Below are positions 50,979-58,838 of a stretch of DNA of 64,000 nucleotides, in pieces. Under the pieces are notes generated by a model that worked only from the letters and a program-made list of their open reading frames with translations, was not told the DNA's origin and ran no database searches. The stretch is from the IMG/VR virus record IMGVR_UViG_3300025122_000009, positions 23,795 to 87,794 of that record. The stretch is one strand, 5' to 3'. The stretch is from a virus. How positions within the stretch are numbered: position 1 is the first letter of the stretch; each line of letters begins with the position of its first letter. Position numbers and translations under genes: made by a program.

Positions 50979-51994
50979 TGAAAGAAGCTTTAAGTTTTGA
51001 TGATGTGTTGTTGGTTCCCAAATGTTCCCATATTGAAAGCAGACGTCATATCGATATCGGCAACCATTTGGATGACAATATTGCTCTAAGTCTGCCGGTT
51101 ATTTCAAGCCCCATGGACACGGTGACACAATCAAAGATGGCAATCGCTATGCGCAAATCCGGTGGCCTAGGCATCATCCATAGATATAATTCTATTGAAA
51201 CACAGGTTAACCTTGTTTTGTCTGCTCAGTGGGACGGAGTGCCCACCGCTGGCGCTGCTATTGGCGCCACGGGAGATTTTGAAGAACGTGCATGCGCCCT
51301 TTACGACGCCGGCGCCCGCGTTATTTGTATTGACGTTGCTCACGGGCATCACGTTTCGGTAAAAAAAGCTCTAGAGACTTTGAGAGATGTCCTGGGAGAT
51401 GCTGTCCACATTATGGCGGGGAATGTTGCAACACTAGAAGGCTTTAATGATTTAGCAGATTGGGGAGCCGATAGCATTCGAGTGGGGATAGGAGGTGGAT
51501 CTATTTGTTCCACTCGTATCCAAACTGGGCATGGGGTACCCACTTTTCAGTCTATTTTAGATTGCGCCCACTCGGATCGAGATGCTAAACTGATTGCTGA
51601 TGGGGGAATAAAAAACAACGGTGATATTGTTAAAGCCCTCGCAGCGGGAGCAGATTTTGTGATGTTGGGCTCCATGTTGGCTGGCACCAGCGAATCACCA
51701 GGGGAAATATTTCATAGTAAGAGCAAAAAATATAAGGTATATCGCGGGATGGCCAGCAAGGCGGCTCAAGACGATTGGCGTGGCAAATCATCTGCGCCCG
51801 AAGGGGTTTCAACCACCATTCCTTTTAAAGGTGACGTTAAGAATATTCTTGTAGCTATGAAGGGGAATATCCAGAGCGGCTTTTCCTATACCGGCGCGAA
51901 GTGCATCGAGGAACTGTGGATGAAGGCTGATTTTATTCGCCAGACGGGAGCCGGTCAGGTGGAAAGTTCTACACATATCATGCGGGGCCAATAA
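50978..51994 (+). CDS. GMP reductase / IMP dehydrogenase family enzyme
   Basis: A 338-residue TIM-barrel enzyme from ATG 50978. [40 protein letters not shown] and the catalytic loop [20 protein letters not shown] are typical of the family. It lacks CBS domains, and after [10 protein letters not shown] the flap is short with [13 protein letters not shown] and no Arg-Tyr dyad of IMP dehydrogenase, so GMP reductase (GMP to IMP, with NADPH) is more likely. The GGG where most members have GPGS is a small oddity. It would shift guanine to adenine nucleotides. Confidence 0.85.
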   Translation: MKEALSFDDVLLVPKCSHIESRRHIDIGNHLDDNIALSLPVISSPMDTVTQSKMAIAMRKSGGLGIIHRYNSIETQVNLVLSAQWDGVPTAGAAIGATGDFEERACALYDAGARVICIDVAHGHHVSVKKALETLRDVLGDAVHIMAGNVATLEGFNDLADWGADSIRVGIGGGSICSTRIQTGHGVPTFQSILDCAHSDRDAKLIADGGIKNNGDIVKALAAGADFVMLGSMLAGTSESPGEIFHSKSKKYKVYRGMASKAAQDDWRGKSSAPEGVSTTIPFKGDVKNILVAMKGNIQSGFSYTGAKCIEELWMKADFIRQTGAGQVESSTHIMRGQ

Positions 51995-52323
51995 TGGTGA
52001 AGTACGGAAAGGGGGGAAAGAAAATTGTTTTTTATGATTCCGACAAGAGGCATGCGGATTTAAAAATTCGCCTCCACTATGATGGGCTTACTCAATCTGC
52101 GTTTTTTCGCGGGATGGTATCGGGCTATTTAAATCAAGACGAAGATCTCATGTTTTACATAAACAAGTTGAAAGATAATAACGAAAATCAGAGCGCGTCA
52201 AAGAAGCACAAAATGAAGAAAATGGCCGAAGGTCGTCAAGAAACAATAGATAAATTTGCTTTGAAGGGGGACGAGATTGAAAGCATATTTGATATACTAG
52301 AGGAGGAACATCCAGACTTATGA
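51994..52323 (+). CDS. Small ribbon-helix-helix-like protein
   Basis: A 109-residue charged protein. KKIVFYDSDKRHADLKIRLH followed by YDGLTQSAFFRGMVSGYLNQ fits a beta strand plus two helices as in ribbon-helix-helix DNA-binding proteins (K-[IV]-R-L-x-x-[DE]-G-L-[TS]-x-S-x-F-[FL]-R). The C-terminal half is Lys/Asp/Glu-rich. It overlaps its neighbours by 1 and 4 bases. A regulatory DNA-binding role is inferred. Confidence 0.6.
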   Translation: MVKYGKGGKKIVFYDSDKRHADLKIRLHYDGLTQSAFFRGMVSGYLNQDEDLMFYINKLKDNNENQSASKKHKMKKMAEGRQETIDKFALKGDEIESIFDILEEEHPDL

Positions 52324-52556
52324 AAAAATGTGCCGAGGAATGTAAGTTAAAACAGAAATGTTGTGCGCAGGAGGAGTGCCGTTATTGGATAAAGTACAAG
52401 GATGATTTTAATTGTTCGTTGTTGGCGATTCACAAAAATGGTAACATGACGTTGAGAGAAGTGGCGGATAGATTACATATTAGTTTTGTGAGGGTTAAAC
52501 AAATTGAAGATAAGGCCCTCAAAAAATTGACCAAAATAAAATCTATTGATTTTTAA
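52320..52556 (+). CDS. Small protein with a Cys cluster and a sigma-region-4-like helix-turn-helix
   Basis: A 78-residue protein. Residues 4-20 contain five Cys (CAEECKLKQKCCAQEEC), enough for a zinc or iron-sulfur site. The rest, NMTLREVADRLHISFVRVKQ followed by IEDKALKKLTKI, reads like sigma-70 region 4.2 (T-L-x-E-[IV]-[AG]-x-x-[LF]-x-[IV]-[ST]-x-x-R-[IV]-[RK]-Q-I-E-x-K-A-L-x-K-L). No region 2 is present. It could be an adaptor that contacts the polymerase beta flap as T4 gp33 does, or a DNA-binding regulator. The match to region 4.2 is strong; the role is inference. Confidence 0.72.
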   Translation: MKKCAEECKLKQKCCAQEECRYWIKYKDDFNCSLLAIHKNGNMTLREVADRLHISFVRVKQIEDKALKKLTKIKSIDF

Positions 52557-52578
52557 TAGTACTTTTTATGCTTTGTTT

Positions 52579-52590
52579 AACTATTTAAAG
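52579..52590 (+). promoter_or_regulatory. Possible late promoter element (AACTATTTAAAG)
   Basis: AACTATTTAAAG is 37 bases upstream of the acidic core protein gene. It matches ACTATTTA of the recurring element but not the final TA. Weak alone; considered only as part of the set. Confidence 0.35.
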
Positions 52591-52627
52591 TAAGTGAAAA
52601 AACTTTCTTTTTCAAAGGAGATAAACG

Positions 52628-53191
52628 ATGAGCAACGGTAAAAAGAAAACCCTACTTCAGGAAAACACTATTCGACGCTTTATGAAGCTTGCAAACATGG
52701 AGGCCCTCCAAGAAAATTATTTTGATCATTATGGGCTGGAAGAGCAAGAAGAAGAAGAGATGGAAATGGAAGACGAAGTGGAAATGGGTGATGAAGGCGA
52801 CGAAATGGAATTTGGCGCCGAAGAAGAAGTAGAAATGGGTGATGAAGAACTTGGCGATGAAGGAGGTGATGTAGACGAAGCCGCCATTAGAGATCTAGTT
52901 GATACAATTGCTACCGCGATTGAAGACAAGTACGATATTCCCATGTCCGTAGAGGGCGGTGAAGAAGAAGTAGAAATGGGCGCAGAAGAAGAAGAGGTTG
53001 GCTTAGGCGGCGAAGAAGAAGTAGAAATGGGCGGTGAAGAAGAAGAAGTAGAAATGGGCGGTGAAGAAGAACTCATGGAACTTTTAGATGATGCCGGTAT
53101 TGAGATAGTCGATAATGAGCCTATTGTACAAGAGGTATTGAAGCGCGTAGCCAAACGACTAATCCGCGAAAAGATGAATGTCTCTAAATAA
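52628..53191 (+). CDS. Very acidic repeat protein, probable prohead core/internal protein
   Basis: A 187-residue protein, about half Glu, Asp and Gly. The N-terminus TLLQENTIRRFMKLANMEAL followed by QENYF holds two matches to the gp21 cleavage rule (LQE at 10-12 and 27-29). The middle is made of GGEEEEVEMG-type repeats, and a short folded-looking helix (AIRDLVDTIATAIEDKYDI) and a basic end (EVLKRVAKRLIREKM) remain. T4 gp67, a small acidic prohead core protein, is a reasonable comparison but no sequence similarity is claimed. A weak late element lies upstream. Confidence 0.62.
   Translation: MSNGKKKTLLQENTIRRFMKLANMEALQENYFDHYGLEEQEEEEMEMEDEVEMGDEGDEMEFGAEEEVEMGDEELGDEGGDVDEAAIRDLVDTIATAIEDKYDIPMSVEGGEEEVEMGAEEEEVGLGGEEEVEMGGEEEEVEMGGEEELMELLDDAGIEIVDNEPIVQEVLKRVAKRLIREKMNVSK
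52955..53072 (+). repeat. Degenerate 24-base-type repeats encoding Glu/Gly/Met units
   Basis: Several imperfect copies of GGCGGTGAAGAAGAAGTAGAAATG and shortened forms follow one another in frame. They encode GGEEEVEMG-like units. Related units occur earlier in the same gene (52770-52850). Confidence 0.75.
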
Positions 53192-53238
53192 TATGTTGCT
53201 CGCATTTGTTTTTATTTCCCTCCTGCCTTAGAAAACAA

Positions 53239-53267
53239 TTCACATTTTACATTAAATATGCTATCCT
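53239..53267 (+). promoter_or_regulatory. Sigma-70-like promoter before 53300
   Basis: TTCACA (53239-53244), 17-base spacer, TATCCT (53262-53267). It lies in the 108-base gap after the acidic protein gene; no other feature is seen there except AT-rich sequence. Weaker than the others. Confidence 0.45.
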
Positions 53268-53299
53268 ATGGATAGCTTTATTTCATAGAGGAGAAAATT

Positions 53300-53689
53300 A
53301 TGGAAGCTTTGTTTACCCCTGAAGCATTATGGTTTTTTGTGGGAGTTATATCTCATAAAGTTATGAGCATGTTATTGGGATATGGTAGAGTTGCCCTGTT
53401 TGCACAAGACGTCGTAAGGTGCTCATTGCGACTGCTAGTATCCTTGGCCGAAGATGTTGCCCACCTACGAGAGTTAAAATATCTTCAAATGAAAAAGGGG
53501 GGCGCAACGACTGATGCCGTCCAACTCGCAAAAGAAATGGATGAAAGAACTTTTGACAATTGGAAGACATCCATTATTTATAAATTCCACAGCGCTTGGC
53601 CACGGCAGATGGGTGGAGTGGTCAAATTTCAAACATGGGCTGACGCACTTGAAGTACTTACAAAAGAAATGAAAAAAAGGAAATTTTGA
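53300..53689 (+). CDS. Unknown protein with hydrophobic N-terminus
   Basis: A 129-residue protein. Residues 8-28 are hydrophobic (LWFFVGVISHKVMSMLLGYG) and may be an uncleaved membrane anchor; the rest is a soluble helical domain with SLAEDVAHLRELKYLQMK. A GAGGAGA box precedes ATG 53300. No family recognised. Confidence 0.6.
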   Translation: MEALFTPEALWFFVGVISHKVMSMLLGYGRVALFAQDVVRCSLRLLVSLAEDVAHLRELKYLQMKKGGATTDAVQLAKEMDERTFDNWKTSIIYKFHSAWPRQMGGVVKFQTWADALEVLTKEMKKRKF

Positions 53690-53719
53690 GAGTAATTACT
53701 AGGAGGGAAAAAGAAAGCC

Positions 53720-54022
53720 ATGTTAGAAATAGAAGAGATGAAAAGTTCGTTGAGAAAGATTGTTTTAGAGCGTGATGAAGAATATTATGAGGAGGGAAAC
53801 GTGGTTCATGCGAAAAATGCGTTTTTAATTAATTCCGTTCTAGCATGGTATTTTGACCAAGAGGCGGCTTTCAACATCAGCCACATTAGTTCTGTCCTAG
53901 ATTTATTAGACAAACACATTAACAAAGAAGTAGTGCTTTCCTGGGAAGAAGGGAGCCTCCAGATCTTAAGTCCAAAAACATCAATTAAAAAAGAGGAATC
54001 ATGGAAAGCCAAGAAAAAATAG
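53720..54022 (+). CDS. Small helical acidic protein, unknown
   Basis: A 100-residue acidic helical protein with an AGGAGGG box. The INSVLAWYFDQEAAFNISHI stretch and a Lys-rich end are its only notable parts. It overlaps the ClpP-like gene by 22 bases and may be translated together with it. No function recognised. Confidence 0.55.
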   Translation: MLEIEEMKSSLRKIVLERDEEYYEEGNVVHAKNAFLINSVLAWYFDQEAAFNISHISSVLDLLDKHINKEVVLSWEEGSLQILSPKTSIKKEESWKAKKK

Positions 54023-54630
54023 AAAACGAAACAGTCGAACGTTCCCGTGAGGAGGGGCCACAAGCAGAATTATCTTTGTTGCTGAGTGCAGAACAAGCAG
54101 AAGATGATTTAAAACTCATAAGCCTCTATGGAGATGTGGATGAAGAAAAATGTTTAGAAGTAATTCAAGCGATGCGAATTTTAGCCGCCATGAAAGAGGA
54201 GGAGGAAGAAGAGAAACCAGAGTTCGAATTTTTAATTTCTACGATGGGGGGCTCGGCTTCTGATATGTTTGCTATTTATGATACGATGCGCATGGTAAAA
54301 AAGGACCGCCATATCACCACTCGTGGTCTAGGTAAAGTAATGTCAGCCGGCGTTTTATTGTTGGCGGCTGGCACCAAAGGGAGGCGCTTGATTGGAGAGA
54401 ATTGTCGCCTCATGCTTCACTCTGTCGTCTCTGGCCACATGGGGGAGCTTTATAATCTAGAGAATGAATTGGAGGAAGTTCAATGGACACAGAGTCAATA
54501 TATCAAGGCCCTGGCCGATGAAACTAACATGACACAAAAATATATTAAAAATTTATTAAATCGCAAAGTGAACGTATATTTGACAGCACAAGAGGCTGTA
54601 GAGTATGGAATCGCAGATGAGGTATTTTAA
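54001..54630 (+). CDS. clpP: ClpP-like serine protease, third catalytic residue apparently Asn
   Basis: A 209-residue ClpP-fold protein. The oxyanion and serine region STMGGSASDMFAIYDTM and GKVMSAGVLLLAAGTKGRR contain the nucleophile Ser; RLMLHSV has the catalytic His. In ClpP the catalytic Asp comes just before the [FY]-[LM]-[ST]-x-x-E-A-x-x-Y-G motif (DRFLSAPEAVEYG in E. coli); here the same place reads NVYLTAQEAVEYG, so Asp is replaced by Asn. Residues 1-30 are a non-conserved acidic leader. Some phage ClpP homologues act in head maturation, but gp21 is present here, so the role is unclear. It overlaps the endolysin by one base. Confidence 0.82.
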   Translation: MESQEKIENETVERSREEGPQAELSLLLSAEQAEDDLKLISLYGDVDEEKCLEVIQAMRILAAMKEEEEEEKPEFEFLISTMGGSASDMFAIYDTMRMVKKDRHITTRGLGKVMSAGVLLLAAGTKGRRLIGENCRLMLHSVVSGHMGELYNLENELEEVQWTQSQYIKALADETNMTQKYIKNLLNRKVNVYLTAQEAVEYGIADEVF

Positions 54631-55526
54631 TGGATATAGAGGGCAAAATATTTTACAATCAAGGGAGCGCCGCCAAACTCGGTTGGAACCCTTCGTGGTT
54701 CGGTGTGGAAGATTTTGATGAAGAACTAATCGATCAAATTCAAGAATTCCAAACAGAGCACGATCTCGCTTCAGATGGGTTATGTGGTCCTCGAACTTAT
54801 CGGCGTCTTCGCACCGATAGGGAGGCCGCCTTTGAGATGAGCCGCCCTTCTGGGATTATTGCGAACGGGAAGGAGGTCCCTATTGAATGGCCCAAGACAG
54901 TTAATTTAACGGGTGATGACAACTTGGCTCTCCCCGACAACTGTTATCGTAACATAAAGAGAGAAAGAAATCCTACGATGGTTGTTACACACTGGGATGC
55001 CGCTTTATCTGCCAAGTCTTGCTACACTATCTTGAAAAAAAGGGGCATATCTAGTCATTTTGTTATTGATAATGACGGCACAATTTATCAGATGGTAGAC
55101 ACCCAGCACATTGCATGGCACGCAGGTAACAGAAAAGTTAATAACGTTTCTGTGGGAATCGACTTTAGTAACGCTTATTACCTCAAATATCAAGGGTATT
55201 ACCGTAAAAAGGGATTTGGCAATCGTCCTATTTTAAGCGATTCGAGAGTCCATGGCCATAAATTGAAACCTCACTTGGGTTATTACCCTGTGCAAATTGA
55301 AGCATACAAAGCGCTTTTGAAGTGCCTTGATGCTCATTACGGAATAGAGTTAAAATGCCCTCTAGAGGTGGGAGGTCAAATGCTGTGTGGCGTATCGGAG
55401 GAAGCTGCTGACGGAAAATTTAAAGGGGTGGTGAGCCATTACCATTTGACCACACGTAAAATTGATTGTGCTGGTTTGGAGATAGATGAAATTATACAAG
55501 AAATCAAAGAAGAAAAAAATGCGTAA
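54630..55526 (+). CDS. Endolysin: peptidoglycan-binding domain plus N-acetylmuramoyl-L-alanine amidase
   Basis: A 298-residue cytoplasmic lysin without signal peptide. Residues 10-65 form a PG_binding_1 domain (IDQIQEFQTEHDLASDGLCG then PRTYRRL). The amidase_2 domain follows: MVVTHWDAALSAKSCYTIL with zinc His, ISSHFVIDNDGTIYQMVD, and HIAWHAGNRKVNNVSVGIDF; a further zinc-ligand region lies later in SHYHLTTRKIDCAGL. It cuts the bond between glycan and stem peptide at lysis. It neighbours ClpP and the cytochrome gene. Holin candidates are discussed at 58839. Confidence 0.92.
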   Translation: MDIEGKIFYNQGSAAKLGWNPSWFGVEDFDEELIDQIQEFQTEHDLASDGLCGPRTYRRLRTDREAAFEMSRPSGIIANGKEVPIEWPKTVNLTGDDNLALPDNCYRNIKRERNPTMVVTHWDAALSAKSCYTILKKRGISSHFVIDNDGTIYQMVDTQHIAWHAGNRKVNNVSVGIDFSNAYYLKYQGYYRKKGFGNRPILSDSRVHGHKLKPHLGYYPVQIEAYKALLKCLDAHYGIELKCPLEVGGQMLCGVSEEAADGKFKGVVSHYHLTTRKIDCAGLEIDEIIQEIKEEKNA

Positions 55527-55839
55527 TATTTTTTTTGGGATTATTTTGATTGGTCTGCTGCCTCCGTCATTGATGGTGGCTAAAGAACCACCACCCATTT
55601 TTATGAAAAAGTGTAAGACATGTCATGGTACAAAGGGGGTGGCAACTAAGGTAGGGCTAAAGCGCGGGGCGCCCCCAGATCTTTTTAAGGCGGTCCACTC
55701 TCAAAGCATTGAAGAGATTAAAGATATTATTCTGAATGGGGTGTTTATGAGAGAGGGAAAAAAGAAAATGCCGGCATATAAAAATAAGTTGACTGTACAA
55801 GAAGTCGATGAAATTATTAAATATATCAAAGAGGGTTAA
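55519..55839 (+). CDS. Small periplasmic c-type cytochrome
   Basis: A 106-residue protein from ATG 55519 (overlapping the amidase end by 8 bases). A signal peptide (MRNIFFGIILIGLLPPSLMVA) precedes a class I cytochrome c fold: heme-binding KCKTCHGTKG (Cys32, Cys35, His36), and a distal Met84 ligand in KKMPAYKNKLT followed by the C-terminal helix VQEVDEIIKYIKEG. All ligands needed for covalent heme and Met axial ligation are present. It would carry electrons in the host periplasm and requires host Ccm maturation. Phage-encoded c cytochromes are unusual. Confidence 0.9.
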   Translation: MRNIFFGIILIGLLPPSLMVAKEPPPIFMKKCKTCHGTKGVATKVGLKRGAPPDLFKAVHSQSIEEIKDIILNGVFMREGKKKMPAYKNKLTVQEVDEIIKYIKEG

Positions 55840-55842
55840 ATT

Positions 55843-57171
55843 ATGAGCGTAAATTGGGATCTCTTAATAGAAAATCATTTTAAAGAAAAGGACAAAATAA
55901 ACTTTTGCGAGTTAATTGAGATAGTGTCAGAACAAATGGAGGCATCTCCTATTCTCAAAGAAGGTAAAAAAGGAAAAATGGCTTCTATAAAGTCCGAGCA
56001 GTTTCTTCTTTCACTCCCCAAGTTCACACCTTCTGAGGCATGGGGAAGGCCGAATTCTGAAGCCCGTACCGAAATAGAACGATTCTTTAAGAGAGTGGGG
56101 GGGAGAGGCTTAAAAGGGAAACTGGACTGGATAGCTCGAATTCAGCAACCGCCGGGGAAGAATCCTCCGCACGTCCAGCGGGTTATTACTACCCTCGTCA
56201 TCCTCGAAAGTTTGGCCTCCTGTGTTAATGATTTTTCAGAGCCCAGTGCAGGTTTTGTGTTTGAAGGGTTCTTAGCGGCCCTGTTGGGAGGTCGCCAAGT
56301 TGCTGATCCTGTAGGAGGAAATCTCCCCATTGAAGATATCATCGCGTTTGAATTAGAGGAAGGCGCCGGAGGCGGAGTACCCATGAGCTTAAAGCTGTTG
56401 CGAGGAGGTAAGAAAGGCAAAGGGGGTGCTGAAACGGGCGGCGGAGCAATCAAAGGAAGTTATACTAATTTGATTGACGCGATGAATAAATACCCCAGGA
56501 TGGTTTATGTTATTGCATATAAAAAAGGCGGCGGTGGTAAAACGGGTGCTCTAACAATTGGAGAGTTTGAAATAACACGAGAAAATATTGTAGAAATTGT
56601 TAATCATCGAAATTCAGATCTTTTAAAGGTGGAGACTGGCACCGACTATGAACTAACCCCCGATCTTCTGATCGGCATGGCGCGGGAAGGTCGGTGGGAA
56701 GAACTATACCCCATTCTCCAACGAACAGCCGGATATAGTCGTACACCCCAGGAAGCAGAGCTTGAGCCCGAAGAGGATCCGGAGATGATGCAAGAAGGTC
56801 TCTATCCCCTTGTTCATATTCCAGGGCCCTCTCTACTCACAGAGGGCAAAACGGACATTCAATGGCATTTAACCCAAGCTGACCTTACCAAAGGGGAGTG
56901 GGGCGCCTGGAAAGAATTGGCCGTGTTAGATATAGATCCGGAAAATCTGAAAGGAGTCGTGGAACAATATTCTGATGTTTTGAAAGATGAGATAATGACT
57001 TTGTTTGAGACAGTTAAGGACCTATCGGAAAATATAAATTCATATTATATTTATGAAAATCGAAAAGCCGGCATCCAGCGAGGTCAAGAAGCCGTTGGAA
57101 ATGCCGAGGATATTAAAACACAGACGAGCAAACAAGTGGCAGCAGAAGCATCAGATACAAATAGCCCTTGA
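55843..57171 (+). CDS. Unknown 442-residue protein, possible nuclease-like core
   Basis: A soluble protein beginning 3 bases after the cytochrome stop codon. A stretch with AGFVFEGFLAALLGGRQVAD, IEDIIAFELEEG and PMSLKLLRGG keeps the spacing E-x(n)-D-x(n)-S-x-K seen in PD-(D/E)XK nucleases, and a Gly-rich KGKGGAETGGGAIKGSYTNL loop follows. C-terminal third is helical and acidic. The nuclease idea is a weak pattern match; no family is recognised with confidence. Confidence 0.5.
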   Translation: MSVNWDLLIENHFKEKDKINFCELIEIVSEQMEASPILKEGKKGKMASIKSEQFLLSLPKFTPSEAWGRPNSEARTEIERFFKRVGGRGLKGKLDWIARIQQPPGKNPPHVQRVITTLVILESLASCVNDFSEPSAGFVFEGFLAALLGGRQVADPVGGNLPIEDIIAFELEEGAGGGVPMSLKLLRGGKKGKGGAETGGGAIKGSYTNLIDAMNKYPRMVYVIAYKKGGGGKTGALTIGEFEITRENIVEIVNHRNSDLLKVETGTDYELTPDLLIGMAREGRWEELYPILQRTAGYSRTPQEAELEPEEDPEMMQEGLYPLVHIPGPSLLTEGKTDIQWHLTQADLTKGEWGAWKELAVLDIDPENLKGVVEQYSDVLKDEIMTLFETVKDLSENINSYYIYENRKAGIQRGQEAVGNAEDIKTQTSKQVAAEASDTNSP

Positions 57172-57196
57172 CAAATACTGCAAAATAGATTATATT
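57168..57196 (+). promoter_or_regulatory. Sigma-70-like promoter before groEL
   Basis: TTGACA (57168-57173), 17-base spacer, TATATT (57191-57196). The first six bases lie across the stop codon of the upstream gene. The leader to the groEL start is about 20 bases. No heat-shock CIRCE-type inverted repeat is seen. Confidence 0.8.
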
Positions 57197-57221
57197 ATCC
57201 ATACAACACTATGAGGTTTTA

Positions 57222-58793
57222 ATGCCAAGGCAATATGATTCTAATCACTCTCTACAACAAAAGATTCTTGAAGGAATAGACATCCTCGCAGATAACGTCG
57301 CCTCTACCATGGGTCCGCGAGGTAGAAACGTTATCCTCCACCAAAAAGGCACGAACCCTTTTATTACCAAAGACGGGGTGACAGTAGCTAAATTCGTTGA
57401 GTTGGAAGACCCAGTACAAAATGCGGGTGTACAGATTCTACGCCAAGCTGCCGAACGCACTAATAGTTCAGCTGGGGATGGCACCACTACAGCTACCGTG
57501 TTGGCCCGGGCCATCCTCAAACACGCACAGAAGTATATTATTGCAGGGAGTTCCCCCATCGAGCTTAAGCGAGGAATCGATAAGGCAGTACAGGATGTAC
57601 TGGTGTACCTCAAAACCAATTCACAGCCCATCACTTCGGAACAAGACATCTCGCATATCGCCACCATCTCTGCTAACAACGACCCCACTATCGGAGAAAT
57701 GGTGGGAACGGCTGTAGACCGCGTAGGCAAAGACGGCTCTATTACTATTGAGGAAGCGCGCTCGGTGGAAACTAGCCTAAGCGTGGTAGAGGGCTTTAGA
57801 TTTGATGCTGGGTATTTGTCGCCACAGTTTGTGACCGATGAGAGGCGCAATTTGGTGAAATATGAGGACTTACTTATTTTAGTCACCGATTCTAAAATAG
57901 AAATGGTTGATGATATTTTGCCCGTTCTCGAAGTGGTTGCGCGGGAAGGACGCCCTTTTTTAATTGTGGCCGAGGATATTGAAGGACAAGCATTGGCGGC
58001 CTTGATCATGAATGCCATGCGGGGCACAATGAGGATAGCTGCCGTTAAGGCCCCACGCTATGGGGAAGAGCGGCGCAATATCCTTAAAGATCTGGCGATC
58101 TCAGTTGGTGCGACTTTTGTCTCTAGAGAGTCGGGGACACGCTTGGCTGATGTTAAATTAAGCGATTTGGGCGTGGCTAAAAATGTAGAAGTTTCTAAAG
58201 GCATGACCACTATTGTGGATGGTGCCGGTGATTACGAGGAGGTAGAAAAACGCATAGAGGATCTAAAGCAGGAGATAGGACAAACCGAATCACTTCACGA
58301 TTGTGAGCGACTTCAAGAGCGTATTGTGCGCCTAGCTAGCGGGATTGCTATTATTTATGTCGGCGCGCCTACCGAGGTTGAGATGATAGAGAAGAAACAT
58401 CGCCTAGAAGATGCTCTGGAGGCGGTGCGGTCAGCCCAAGAAGAGGGTGTTATTGCCGGTGGTGGAACCGCCCTCGTACAGGCGAGTACTACTCTAGACT
58501 CCACCAACGCCGAAAACGCCGATCAACGCTTCGGGTACGAAATTATTAAAGAGGCCATTAAAGAGCCCTTTCGCCAGATGGCCATAAATTCGGGGATCTC
58601 TGCGGATATAATGTTGGATGAAATAGAAAACAGCGAAACGGGCGTAGGTTATAATTTTGTGTCTAAGGAGATAACAGACATGTATTGCGACGGGATTATT
58701 GATCCGGCGAAGGTGACGCGAGTGGCGCTCCAAAATGCTGCTTCGGTGGCCGCTGCGTTAATTTTAGCTAATTTTGCCATCGTAGAAACTTAA
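57222..58793 (+). CDS. groEL: Chaperonin GroEL, full length
   Basis: A 523-residue chaperonin (E. coli GroEL 548). Motifs include STMGPRGRNVIL, TKDGVTVAKFVELEDPVQN, GDGTTTATVLARAI (ATP site), and GAPTEVEMIEKKHRLEDALE with the ATP-hydrolysis Asp in the LEDAL element, then EEGVIAGGGTALV. The C-terminal GGM repeat tail is missing. GroEL is essential for folding T4 gp23; here the phage carries its own copy with a GroES-like partner 20 kb away. Own sigma-70-like promoter upstream suggests early or middle expression. Known in some large phages but not common. Confidence 0.96.
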   Translation: MPRQYDSNHSLQQKILEGIDILADNVASTMGPRGRNVILHQKGTNPFITKDGVTVAKFVELEDPVQNAGVQILRQAAERTNSSAGDGTTTATVLARAILKHAQKYIIAGSSPIELKRGIDKAVQDVLVYLKTNSQPITSEQDISHIATISANNDPTIGEMVGTAVDRVGKDGSITIEEARSVETSLSVVEGFRFDAGYLSPQFVTDERRNLVKYEDLLILVTDSKIEMVDDILPVLEVVAREGRPFLIVAEDIEGQALAALIMNAMRGTMRIAAVKAPRYGEERRNILKDLAISVGATFVSRESGTRLADVKLSDLGVAKNVEVSKGMTTIVDGAGDYEEVEKRIEDLKQEIGQTESLHDCERLQERIVRLASGIAIIYVGAPTEVEMIEKKHRLEDALEAVRSAQEEGVIAGGGTALVQASTTLDSTNAENADQRFGYEIIKEAIKEPFRQMAINSGISADIMLDEIENSETGVGYNFVSKEITDMYCDGIIDPAKVTRVALQNAASVAAALILANFAIVET

Positions 58794-58805
58794 TCGCCAG
58801 CGCCC

Positions 58806-58817
58806 CACTATTTATAG
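58806..58817 (+). promoter_or_regulatory. Candidate late promoter element (CACTATTTATAG)
   Basis: CACTATTTATAG lies in the 45-base gap after groEL, ending 21 bases before the next start codon. It matches the scaffold and tube elements in 11 of 12 bases. Confidence 0.5.
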
Positions 58818-58838
58818 AAAGCCTAAGAGGAATCTTTA

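Noticed and set aside
57245-58027. 260-residue open frame on the minus strand inside groEL
   Set aside because: It lies wholly within the secure groEL frame, has a Ser/Thr/Ile-rich composition typical of an antisense frame, and no ribosome binding site or conserved motif.
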